Positions 27,292 to 36,530 of a stretch of 64,000 nt of DNA are shown piece by piece. This DNA comes from CBDFGN01 sp965247065. Its GTDB lineage: Bacteria > Bacteroidota > Bacteroidia > Cytophagales > Cyclobacteriaceae. The notes under the pieces are model-generated. The model did not search any database. It was not told where the DNA came from and was given only the letters and a program-made list of their open reading frames with translations. The position numbers and the translations under genes were made by a program. The stretch is taken from positions 372,001 through 436,000 of the forward strand of contig CBDFGN010000005.1 in NCBI GenBank assembly GCA_965247065.1, in the 5' to 3' direction. Numbering within the stretch: the first letter of the stretch is position 1; each line of letters opens with the position of its first letter.

Positions 27292-29203
27292 TTATTGTTT
27301 GACCAGTCGCAAGGCGCCGTTGCCACCCGAGGATTGTAGAGAAACTAAATACACTCCGGTCGGCAGGTTTTCTGACAGTCGCATTTCGAAAGAATTGCTG
27401 CCCGCCTTAAGGTTTAACTCACGTTCAACCACTGATCTCCCCAGTTGATCTATTATGTTTAAGCTCGCTTGACACCGTTTGATAGATTTGATTTTCACCC
27501 GGAAATTGCTTGGGGTAGGATTAGGATAGGCTTCAAATTCAATTTTGCGAATATGATCAAAAGGTAAAATGCCTACGGTTACAAAGGGATTGGATGAGAC
27601 GAACACGTTGCTCTGTATGTTGTCAATAGTGGTGTTCCTTTTGATGATGTCTGAAAGACGAGTGGTGCTTATTTCCTCTAATTCCGCTGGGGAGAAATCC
27701 GGGTCGTTCTCATAGTAAAAGCGAATCACCAATCCTAAGGGCATTGAACTGCTTCTTGATAGTGGTGGTAATTGTTTCACCGGCGATCGATTGGTCTTGG
27801 GGATCCTCACTGAGCATGGCGACCCAGGGATCGATATTGTCGATATCAATATAAAGATTCTCCAAAATTTGTTGGTCCTGCTGGTTGCTCGTGATCTGGC
27901 TAAAGTCAGAAAATGGCACCAAACTAAAATTCTGACGCACCGTGTTATAATCGGGTATTCCTTTTTCTCGGGATCTCAAAATATTCAACGAAACCAGGTC
28001 CAGACCTCCGGCACCTGGATGACCGAAAAGAAAGTTTCGCAATGCCCCGGCAACTTTGTTATCCAATTTTTGCATAGGCTGAGTTGCCATTCCCCTCAAG
28101 AACGGCTCAATACCTCCCTCATCGGTAACCACATCGGGTCGGAAGAATACTTCCTTCAGATGGAGGCTGCCAAACGAAAGTGTATCTCCGTTATCCTCAA
28201 GCCTCACAAATTGTTCATTCACCATGGAGTGTCCCAGCCTAAAGGCCGCAGCAGAGAAAACATTCAGGATATTGGGGTTAGCTTCAGGGTCATATCCTTG
28301 ATATTCTTCAAGACCCATACCCAGGGCGGGCAACCATTCCTCATATGTGATGGCTTGTAGGATGGCCCCATTAAACTTGCGCGCTCGTTGAAAGATCTGC
28401 TCATCGGTCCAACTCGGATTTTGCCGGGCAATCTCGCCCGCCAAACGATTATGTTCACGCACAAATAAGGTATGAAAGCAGAGCAGTCCTGGATGTTCGT
28501 TAGCCCGGAAATCTCCTGCAACAAAATACTTTTCAGGCACTAGAGGCCCACCGGTCGCCATTTCGGGGGCTTCCGGATCCATCGCCCCAAAGCTTTCACC
28601 ATCGACCGTGTTAAAGGGCAGGAAATTTCCAAATGAGGTCCTTAGCCTGCCGTCTTGAAAACTCCGGAGCCAAGCCGCAACATCGTCAAAGCTTCCATAA
28701 ATTGCCGAAGCATCAATAAAGGAGGTAATCATGTTAAGCTGCTGACGCGGATCTCCAGGCTCGGTACCGGTATCGCGGTTGTATGCACCGCGGTTTATTC
28801 GAAACTCCTTGGTGCCGGTATTGTCTGGATCAAAGTATTGATCTCCGGCCGGGATGGCTATGTAAACTTCCTCCCCTTCGGCGTCAGGGTTGAATGAGAT
28901 ATCATGATCAAGGAATTGGCCATAGAGCCAAACGAAATCGCTCAGCAGGTTGGGATCCCCAGTGAAATCAGTTTGCTCAAAAAGATTATTGCTAATAACG
29001 CGTATGTTGGGTCGATTCTCACCATTAGGCTGATCATATCCGTTGCTGTAAGATGCTTCCGTGTATCGCCTTAACTCCGCTCCTGACATCCCCCATTCAG
29101 GATTTTCCAGATTGTTTCCGGAGCCGTCAATCGAACGGTTTTGCTGGGCAAAAACCGGGCTCGCCAACAGGATGGAAATCACTATAACCGTGATTCTTAA
29201 CAT
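27292..29203 (-). pseudogene. secreted animal-type haem peroxidase with T9SS tail, frameshifted
   Basis: Signal peptide MLRITVIVISILLASPVFAQ from ATG 29203 (a possible ATG lies 12 codons upstream). The catalytic part has the distal motif WLYGQFLDHDISF with its His, and the proximal FRLGHSMVNEQF, followed by GLDLVSLNILRSREKGIPDY, all peroxidasin-like landmarks. At about 27725 an extra T in GATTCGC shifts the frame; dropping it gives RIGDRFYYENDPDFSPAELE, continuing through the end of the peroxidase domain into a C-terminal sorting-like domain (FEAYPNPTPSNFRVKI, GVYLVSLQSSG). Without the shift this would be about 636 residues. Real mutation or sequencing error cannot be separated. Confidence 0.85.
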
Positions 29204-29266
29204 GTCGCTCAATTTAGCAAACCCCAATAATAATACCATAAAGTTTGGGAAAAATGATAATTCGGA

Positions 29267-32151
29267 TTAGATCCCTAAGCTCAATATTATAAAGTCAAAT
29301 TGGTGCTCCGTAATCCCGAGCGACTCACCATCCAGCAAATAACTATAGCGCACACCCATGTCGAAATCAAATAATCGAATAAATCGAAAGTCGAACGTCA
29401 ATTCAGCTCCAGCGGATCGGAACTGCTGATCTGGAATAGGAAAGACTCCATTGAGTTCCGGCGCCGGAACAGGAGTTGCGGATCGCTCGGAAAAATCAAA
29501 GAACAGATTGGTTTTAATCCTTTGGAGAAACGCCAACGGTCCAACGGCAAAATCCGGGTACCACAATGGAAGTGAATAATTAAACGAAAAGCGGTAGATA
29601 TCATCGTAAAACGTAGACTGATAGCCCCTGGAGTACACGAACTCGTCTACGAACTTGTAGGGGTCCTGGAAGTTCTCATTTTTGTACGACCCCTGGATCC
29701 AGGTGCTGTGATTACGCCATAGCCCTGGAAATCCCAACGTTGCGGTGACCTGCAACATCTGCCCCTTCTTATCTTCGGAATTGATGGTCTTCTGGTACTG
29801 CACATCCAAGTCCTGAAACCAGCGGGAATTGATATGCTTTCTGGCCTTCCGCAGCGTATGATCGAATAACACCTGAATCTCACCGGCATTTAGAATCCCG
29901 TCGGCCCTGCTATCTTCAATTTTCTTGTAATTAACATACAGCAAGTGATACTTGGCATTAAGTTCCAGAGAAGAGAACCAATTGTGATGAGTGAGGTTAA
30001 AAGGCAGGGTAATGCCCGGAGAAATGTTGCTTTCATCCCACTCCAGCACCGTAAGGAAAGTGGTATCAGCCGCGCTTACCTTGGGATGAAATCTGTTCCG
30101 GCCACCTGGACTTCGGGCCTCCAGATTGAGGACTGGGTAAAAACCAGCATAACTAAGATCCAGTCTGAATTGGCTAAAGTCTTCATTAACATTATAGCGA
30201 TAGCCCGCCACAGTCGAAAAGGTTGTCAACTTGTTTTGGGCCACGGCGTCAAGTCCGTACTCCGGGTGAATTACATAGGGTTGCCAGCTGTGAAAATTTA
30301 TCAGGCCGTTACTCTGTCTGAATCTTTTGGTTGGGTAATTATTGTCAGGGACCTTAGCAAGAATATTGCCGCCTTCATAATCTGGAATCAAGGTCGGGTA
30401 ATAGTCAACATCTAATTCCGCGCGGTCCATTAATTGCCACTGGGCCGGGTCTAATGTGATTTTCCGAATATCGTAGCCATCTGCCGTATACTCACTATAG
30501 GCTAATAAGCGTCCGTTCGGAGATACGGCCGGTTGGATGGCACCCAACCGGGTGCTGGTGACTTGGAAGATCTGTTGCGTATTTATGTTGAGAGCAAAGA
30601 TGTCTTCGATATCGTGGTAAGCAGCACTATAAAAAAGGTGATTCCCTTTGAGGTGGGGGAAGCTAATTGGTTTGTCGGTATAATCCAGGATCATCCTGGA
30701 TTGGCTGTTTTCAAGATCCAGCTGGATGATCCCATTTTTATGGGCCTTTCGGACGATCGCAAAAATTGATTTATCATCTTCTGCCCAAATTGGATGAACA
30801 AATTGGTACCCGTGCGGATTGTCAACGCGGTTTATTAGCTCACCGGTCTGCGCACTTAAAATAGCCAGCCTCACATTCTGATCTTCCGAGGATTCGACGA
30901 TCACGTAGCGGGAAAGATCGTGAGAAAGAGCCGGCGAGAAGTACTTTGACTTGCTGGTTACCTTAGTCCTCTTCCCCGAATCGAAATCGTAAGATTGCAC
31001 GACCTGGTAATTAACATAGCGCCATCTTTCATCGTACCCCAACTCGCTCCAGGTCAGTACACCCTTCGTGATCTGAAGTCGATTTCCGACCGCCCCGGTA
31101 ATCCCCGGAGCCGTAATCCCTTCTTCTCTCCCTTGTTCATCTATCTTAAAGAACCCGGGGATCTGATCCAGCCCTGCCTTCTCTACTACCAAGGTATTGT
31201 CGTCCAGGAACTGCGGATTGGTGTAGTTGGTATAAGTCCTTTTGGCCCGGTTAACTTGCTCGGATTGAGTGTATTGTCTTCTTTGCTCCAACAATTTGAG
31301 ACTATCGCTTAGATGCTGGAACATCTCCCGATGTAATTTGAAGGTGCCCTTACCAGTGCTCTGCCTTAGGCTGTTGCTAAACGGGTAGAAGAGACCCCTG
31401 TAACGTACTCCCTCTTCTGAAGCCTGCTTCACCACCAAACGAGGATAGGTGGTCCTGAGGTGATTGACCATGAAATAACCTTGATGCCAGTGATCCGGAA
31501 CAAAATCTTTAAAGGAACCGGCTGAGGCCTTTTCATAATTATATAACCGTTCATCCAGGGCCAGGGCCCAGTATTGGCGGGTGAAATCTGGCATCCTCCC
31601 TCGGCCAGCTCGGGTAAGAGCTGTTTCCATAACAATGGCATCCCCTTCCCAATACCAGCGCGGTAGTGCTAATCTTGAAATGGTGGTCCAGCCTACTTGT
31701 CCAAAAACCTTGGCGATGAGTCCGGTGATTCCTCTTCGGGCATTCAGGAATTGCTGTACGTGCCGGTATTCATGGATCGTTAGAATGTCCAAAAAGTCAG
31801 TTGTGCCGCTAAAGTTAAATTGAGGGGGGGTAATAAAGAGTTCGGACCGAAACGGAAATCCTGACACGAAACCGTTGGACCGAGTGTCCTGGTTTTGTAC
31901 AAAGATGGTGATTTTTCCAGCTCGATCCCCTATGGAACGAGCCGTGCTATCATATAGGAAATGAGCCAAATTGGCCATTCTCTGACCTTGGATTTCGTTT
32001 GCCTCAGGAAAGATCACCTGGACTTTGTCGGTATCAATTTGGCGCCATTTCAAAGATGGCGGATTGGTCCTAAAGTGAACCCCTGAGCCCAGATGTTACT
32101 TGCGGCCAGCAAGCAACCGAGAAAAAGAGATAATCTAAATCGAATAGCCAT
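29267..32151 (-). pseudogene. outer-membrane protein with gluzincin-like domain and WD40-like propeller, frameshifted in leader
   Basis: From ATG 32151 the leader reads MAIRFRLSLFLGCLLAASNI, WAQG, then leaves frame at the run of four C (32080-32083). Adding one base gives AQGVHFRTNPPSLKWRQID, joining the 928-codon frame 32053-29267. That frame has an MA-clan zinc-peptidase pattern: HEYRH (94-98 of that frame) and WYWEGDA with Glu137; then TolB/WD40-like repeats (for example AILSAQTGEL, IWAEDDKSIFAIV), then a C-terminal part with beta-barrel character. It is probably anchored in the outer membrane. The G-run makes a sequencing error likely; the gene may be intact in the organism. Confidence 0.75.
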
Positions 32152-32368
32152 TTGTTGGTGGAACAAATTTATCTGGCTAAAGTTTAATCACAACAAATAT
32201 TGAATCCTAATCACTTGAGGATGGATCTGTTAGCTGCTAATCATCACAATCTACCCGGATTCGGACTGCTGCCTGCGACTGGGCAAAATATATCCCTGTC
32301 CGTAAATAGTATATGTCTAAACATTTAATATTATTGTCCGTATCATTCTAAGAAAGAAGGAAATTGAA
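32152..32368. other. intergenic region between divergent genes
   Basis: 217 bp carrying the promoters of the pirin gene and the outer-membrane protein gene. An AAGAAAGAAGGAAA purine run just before the pirin ATG may help ribosome binding. No other element was recognised. Confidence 0.3.
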
Positions 32369-33136
32369 ATGAGAATATCCATCACCGCAAAAGAAAAACA
32401 GGCTTCCGGTCAATTCAACGGTGGCCAGATCCTGGAAAATAAGCCAATAGGCTTTCCTCAAGATAGAGGAGATCAAAAACCTTACTCAAATCTGTTTTAT
32501 TGGGCTCATGCCTGGTCCAATGAAGGCAGTCTACTTGGGGAACACCCGCATCAGGGTTTTGAGATCATGTCATTCGTGCTTAGCGGGGTGATCGAACATT
32601 ACGACAGTAAGCACCAGGAATGGAAGCCTCTTCAGGAAGGGGATGCACAAATAATCCGCTCCGGTAAAGGGATCACTCATGCCGAGAATTTTAAAGAAGG
32701 ATCTCAAATTTTCCAGATTTGGATGGACCCCGATCTCAATAAGACCATGCAGAAGAATGCTTCTTATGACGATTACAAGTCAGAGAGCTTTCCAATTCGA
32801 GAGATCGATACCGGCCACCGAATCAAGATCTACAAGGGCGAGGGCTCTCCATTTGAGATGGATTCCCAGGGGGTTGTGATTTATGAGCACCAATTTGAAA
32901 CCGGTTCATATGCCTTGAATTTGGATGAGGAGGTGATTTATTCTGCCTATCTGGTTGAGGGTAAATTACAGCTTAATGGAGAAGCAATGGAGAAAGACGC
33001 ATTTGCAGTATTGGAAGATGGGCAAAATGCTGAGTTGAAGGCTCTTGAGAATTCAAGGCTGTTTGTGATCGAGACTCCACGAAAAATCGACCATCCTACT
33101 TATAAGGAACTCATGCAGTCCAGGTCGAATCAATAA
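32369..33136 (+). CDS. pirin family protein
   Basis: 255-residue bicupin. The metal site is fully conserved: His59 and His61 in GEHPHQGFE, His104 and Glu106 in GITHAE, with the same spacing as human pirin and YhhW. Some members are quercetin dioxygenases, others transcription co-regulators. The expected fold covers residues 10-250. It is convergent with the next minus-strand gene with a 1-bp gap. Confidence 0.9.
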   Translation: MRISITAKEKQASGQFNGGQILENKPIGFPQDRGDQKPYSNLFYWAHAWSNEGSLLGEHPHQGFEIMSFVLSGVIEHYDSKHQEWKPLQEGDAQIIRSGKGITHAENFKEGSQIFQIWMDPDLNKTMQKNASYDDYKSESFPIREIDTGHRIKIYKGEGSPFEMDSQGVVIYEHQFETGSYALNLDEEVIYSAYLVEGKLQLNGEAMEKDAFAVLEDGQNAELKALENSRLFVIETPRKIDHPTYKELMQSRSNQ

Positions 33137-33137
33137 A

Positions 33138-33629
33138 CTAAAATTTTTCAAGGATCCTGAAGCGATTTTTTTTGGATCCATACTTTTTCCATTTGAACAA
33201 TCGTACCAGTTGGCTAACCGCAATTAAGGAAATGCCTATGATTGCAGCCCCTTTTGCGCTATAATTTCCGGTGTCGGCAATAGCCTCAGCCAAACCTGCA
33301 ATCAGAAACCATCCGCCTACAAAACTAGAAGCCAGGGACACGGTTTTCGGCCATTTTCTTGCTACATAAATAAGGTCTATTTCGGATAAAGGTACGGAAA
33401 CTGGTACCTCTTTGGGCCCAATATATATGACCGTATCGCCCAAACCAATTATCACTGCGTTGTATAACACCGGGTTCCCCAATTGTTTGAAGTGAAAATC
33501 ATCCCCAATCTTGATCTGCTGCTTGGATATTCCGCTCTTGTCGATGGCAAGGTATCTTTGTCCGGAGCTCTCGGAACAGCAAAGCCCCAAGCTGATTAGC
33601 AGCAGGAATTCAATGAATAACTTTGGCAC
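33138..33629 (-). CDS. hypothetical membrane protein
   Basis: 163 residues if translation starts at GTG 33629 (MPKLFIEFLLLISLGLCC, a signal-like segment). An earlier in-frame start would lie in the terminator hairpin and is rejected. After the signal there is a beta-rich region (GDDFHFKQLG, VIIGLGDTVIYIGPKEVPV) and two helices at about 106-125 and 134-151. The charged tail ends KKNRFRILEKF. Family unknown. It is separated from the upstream gene by a strong terminator. Confidence 0.55.
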   Translation of the reverse strand: MPKLFIEFLLLISLGLCCSESSGQRYLAIDKSGISKQQIKIGDDFHFKQLGNPVLYNAVIIGLGDTVIYIGPKEVPVSVPLSEIDLIYVARKWPKTVSLASSFVGGWFLIAGLAEAIADTGNYSAKGAAIIGISLIAVSQLVRLFKWKKYGSKKNRFRILEKF

Positions 33630-33649
33630 AACAGGGATTTGCCCAAAAA

Positions 33650-33684
33650 TAAAAAGCGCTGCTAAGGTTGCAGCGCCTTTTACC
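33650..33684 (-). terminator. intrinsic terminator downstream of the sigma/anti-sigma-like pair
   Basis: On the minus strand GCGCTGC pairs perfectly with GCAGCGC around a 7-base loop, followed by TTTTTATTTTT. It lies about 40 bp after the 33720 stop and just upstream of the next gene start, a textbook rho-independent terminator. Confidence 0.85.
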
Positions 33685-33719
33685 ACTTAATTAACCAACT
33701 CTAAAACAAGACCAATGAT

Positions 33720-34625
33720 CTAGCCTAAAGAAATTGTGATGCCCGGTAGTACGGACTTGAAGCGATCGGCAAATATCAATTCTGGTGATATTTTGATATG
33801 TTTTGTGAGCGGCAGCCTGGTAAAAACCCGAACTGCCCCCTTTTTGAGTACGGAGCTTTTGTTGGCCACCAGGTATCCCACACCAACATCCCAACCGGGA
33901 TTAGACCAAATGCCTAATGGGCCTTTTATTCGACCAAACTCGGCATTGAGAAAAACCGCTGGATTTAGTCTTGTATTACCGGATTCCAGTGGTTCAAGGA
34001 AACCGAAGGCCGAGATGCTAGCTCCGAAGGTATAATACGTATTACCCGGTCTGGGCATTATCCAGGCCGTTTTCAAGGTTGCGTTCGGGGAGAATGTTTT
34101 GGCCACAACACCCGCGCCAACCTGGACGGTCAAGCATAACCTGGGGTTTTCCTCTTCGGCTTGGAGGTAATTTACCTGGGGATGGATACTAAAAGAAGTT
34201 TCAAATCCCGGGAAAATTTTGCGCTCTAAAATGGCAAATGAGGAATTTGGTGACTTGACAACGTGAGAGACTGAGGAGAGTTTCGGACTTGCAAGTTCCA
34301 ATAAGGGAGTAGGCGCTTTGGGGTCAACCCAGTCGGGCTGATTTGGATTTTCCTTACGTTCGAGGGATCTCAGCGGGTTATCCAGAACAGCCCGCAATTC
34401 ACCGTTGAATTTAGGATTTCTATAAATTCCAAGGATTCCGGAAAAAATAAGAAAAAAGGAAATCGATGCAGCCAGGTAATAATGAAAGTATACTCGTCCC
34501 GAGCGCCCACCCCGCAAGGTAAATTCAATCCGTCTCCAGCTCTGTTCTGGTCTCCAATTGACCTCAGGAGGGGTGGCATCCTCAACCGACTGTATTTGCT
34601 CTCGTATGAAGTCTTCGAAGTTCAT
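33720..34625 (-). CDS. single-span membrane protein, putative anti-sigma or sigma-associated factor
   Basis: 301 residues: about 45 cytoplasmic residues (acidic then basic: NFEDFIREQIQSVEDATPP, GGRSGRVYF), a transmembrane helix near 48-66, and a periplasmic domain of repeated beta strands ending in a outer-membrane-barrel-like ITISLG. Its ATG overlaps the stop of the sigma gene by 4 bp, which favours a partner role. No classic anti-sigma HXXXCXXC zinc motif is visible. Its periplasmic part may instead be a beta-barrel-like sensor. Terminated by the hairpin at 33650-33684. Confidence 0.6.
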   Translation of the reverse strand: MNFEDFIREQIQSVEDATPPEVNWRPEQSWRRIEFTLRGGRSGRVYFHYYLAASISFFLIFSGILGIYRNPKFNGELRAVLDNPLRSLERKENPNQPDWVDPKAPTPLLELASPKLSSVSHVVKSPNSSFAILERKIFPGFETSFSIHPQVNYLQAEEENPRLCLTVQVGAGVVAKTFSPNATLKTAWIMPRPGNTYYTFGASISAFGFLEPLESGNTRLNPAVFLNAEFGRIKGPLGIWSNPGWDVGVGYLVANKSSVLKKGAVRVFTRLPLTKHIKISPELIFADRFKSVLPGITISLG

Positions 34626-35194
34626 TCAATATTTTCTAATGTGGCCAATTTTCTGCGTAGCATAGCCTTCGCCTTGCTTAACTGCGACTTTGAAGTATTC
34701 TCGCTTATGGACAGTTGATCAGCAATTTCTTTGTGACTATACCCTTCAATAACATACAAATTGAAAACGGTTCTGTACCCTGGGGGCAGCTTCCTGACCA
34801 AGGCATACAGGTCCTCCGCTTGTAGGTTTGAATCAGGCAAAATCGTGTCGGTGTCCTTGATTTCCGGAAAATCGTTTACCCATGTGAATTGCTTGTTTTT
34901 CCGGAGCTGCATTAAGGATTCGTTAATCATGATCCGTTTGATCCAAGCTTCAAGGCTGTAATGATGACGATTTTCGAAATTCCCGATGTTCCTGAATACT
35001 TTCACAAAACCGCTTATCATCACGTCCTCGGCATCTTCCTCATTCTTGAGATAGCGGTAGCAGGTTCTGAACATTTTTACTGCAAATCGATCGTAAAGCA
35101 CTTGTTGAGCCTTGGGGTCATCGTTTTGACACAACTGAGTTAGCTTATCACCATTCAACTCTTGGTGTTTTTGGTCTTTTTGCTTTTGCAGCAA
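34622..35194 (-). CDS. ECF-type RNA polymerase sigma factor
   Basis: 190 residues; TTG start. Region 2 is seen in FAVKMFRTCYRYLKNEEDAE and DVMISGFVKVFRNI, region 4 in LPPGYRTVFNLYVIEGYSH and KEIADQLSISENTSKSQLSK. It should direct core polymerase to a small regulon, probably extracytoplasmic-stress related. It forms an operon with the downstream membrane protein. Four phased TTTAAC repeats lie upstream. Confidence 0.9.
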   Translation of the reverse strand: MLQKQKDQKHQELNGDKLTQLCQNDDPKAQQVLYDRFAVKMFRTCYRYLKNEEDAEDVMISGFVKVFRNIGNFENRHHYSLEAWIKRIMINESLMQLRKNKQFTWVNDFPEIKDTDTILPDSNLQAEDLYALVRKLPPGYRTVFNLYVIEGYSHKEIADQLSISENTSKSQLSKAKAMLRRKLATLENIE

Positions 35195-35283
35195 TAATGC
35201 AGCGAAAAAAAGAATAGTTGCCTGAATTTAGTTTAACAAGAATTTTGACCGTATAAAAGTAAAATGACTACACGGCGCTTGGT

Positions 35284-35320
35284 GTTAAAGGCCGGTTAAA
35301 AAATGTTAAAGAAAGTTAAA
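35284..35320 (-). promoter_or_regulatory. four helically phased TTTAAC direct repeats upstream of the sigma gene
   Basis: GTTAAA starts at 35284, 35295, 35305 and 35315 on the plus strand (TTTAAC on the minus strand), spaced 11, 10 and 10 bp, one DNA turn apart. They lie about 90-126 bp upstream of the sigma start and overlap the end of the MFS gene. They could bind a regulator such as a LytTR-type protein or act as a curved A/T element. Confidence 0.5.
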
Positions 35321-36527
35321 ATGCTTGATCGCGGGTCTTTGTGGAAGGAGACCTGACAGCTGGCAACATTGATATCAGTCCTAAAACGGGTCCAACCAAT
35401 AGGCAGAGAAATAGGTATCGGGTAGGTAGTAGATGGCTTAAATAGCCTATCAACTGCATGCTGGGGATGGTTAGCAAGAACCCAATGCTGTTTACCATAG
35501 TCAATGAGGTTCCGACCAATTCTGGCTGAGCATGACGGGCAATAAGTGCTGAGAATTGAGGAGAATCTCCTACAACAACCACTCCCCAGAGGATCAGACC
35601 AAGGAGGAATATCGGGAATGGAGTCACAAACAAAAGGGGCGAAATGATGCAGAAAAGCCCTGAGGCCGATAATTGCGCAAATGCTACTCTGGCGCTTCCT
35701 TGTCTAATGGAGATGATGCCTCCGATTATGCATCCCGCGGCACCGGCTGCGATGACCCAAAACGACCAGAAGGATATATCCACCGCGATTTCGGAATCGT
35801 TTTGTATATGGTAGGCTTTCAAGAAGAAGGGAACAAATGCCCAAAACGAGTATAGTTCCCACATGTGGCCAAAATAGCCCAAGGCCGGCGCCAGGAGTTT
35901 TTGGGCTTTAAATATTCGAAAAATGTCAATTATGCTGAATTTATTCCCCCGCTTCAGATAAGGGCCATCTGGTACCCCTACCAAAATTGTGATTCCACCT
36001 AAGGCGCTCACCACGGATACCAAGACCATTATCCCCTGCCAGGTCATATCATTTCCCAGACTGCGGATAAGGTGAGGGAAGGCTGTTCCCACGACCAGTG
36101 CACCAACCAGATAACCAATAGCCCTTCCCAGGCCCTTTTCGTACCACCCGGATGCAATTTGCATCCCAACCGGATATATTCCCGCCAGGAAAAAGCCGGT
36201 GAAAAATCGCAGCGCTAGAACCGATGGCAAATCACCGGCAAGGAATAGGGCAAGATTTGTCAATGAACCCAGCATAGAGCATACGAAGAACACCTTCCGG
36301 GGCGAGAAGCGGTCGGAAATGGCAAGTGATGCAAAGGTCAGGGTGCCTATTATGAATCCTAATTGCACTGCCGATGTTATGTCTCCCAATACGTTGGGTG
36401 GGAAGCCAAATTCTTGTTGAAGATCCTCCACTACGGCATTTCCGGCGAACCAAAGAGACGTTCCGGCAAACTGCGAGAGAATAATTATAGGAAGTATGCG
36501 AGCAGGACGGGCAGATCCACTTTCCAT
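35316..36527 (-). CDS. MFS transporter
   Basis: 403 residues with about twelve transmembrane helices. Features are SQFAGTSLWFAGNAVVEDLQ in helix 1, GFIIGTLTFASLAISDRFSPRK with the loop 2-3 motif of the major facilitator superfamily, and a symmetrical second half. The substrate is unknown; overall it looks like CynX/NimT or sugar-phosphate-antiporter relatives. It starts 3 bp after the ceramidase gene stop, so the two are cotranscribed, and transport of a ceramidase-related product or fatty acid is a possible inference. Confidence 0.85.
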   Translation of the reverse strand: MESGSARPARILPIIILSQFAGTSLWFAGNAVVEDLQQEFGFPPNVLGDITSAVQLGFIIGTLTFASLAISDRFSPRKVFFVCSMLGSLTNLALFLAGDLPSVLALRFFTGFFLAGIYPVGMQIASGWYEKGLGRAIGYLVGALVVGTAFPHLIRSLGNDMTWQGIMVLVSVVSALGGITILVGVPDGPYLKRGNKFSIIDIFRIFKAQKLLAPALGYFGHMWELYSFWAFVPFFLKAYHIQNDSEIAVDISFWSFWVIAAGAAGCIIGGIISIRQGSARVAFAQLSASGLFCIISPLLFVTPFPIFLLGLILWGVVVVGDSPQFSALIARHAQPELVGTSLTMVNSIGFLLTIPSMQLIGYLSHLLPTRYLFLCLLVGPVLGLISMLPAVRSPSTKTRDQAF

Positions 36528-36530
36528 GCC

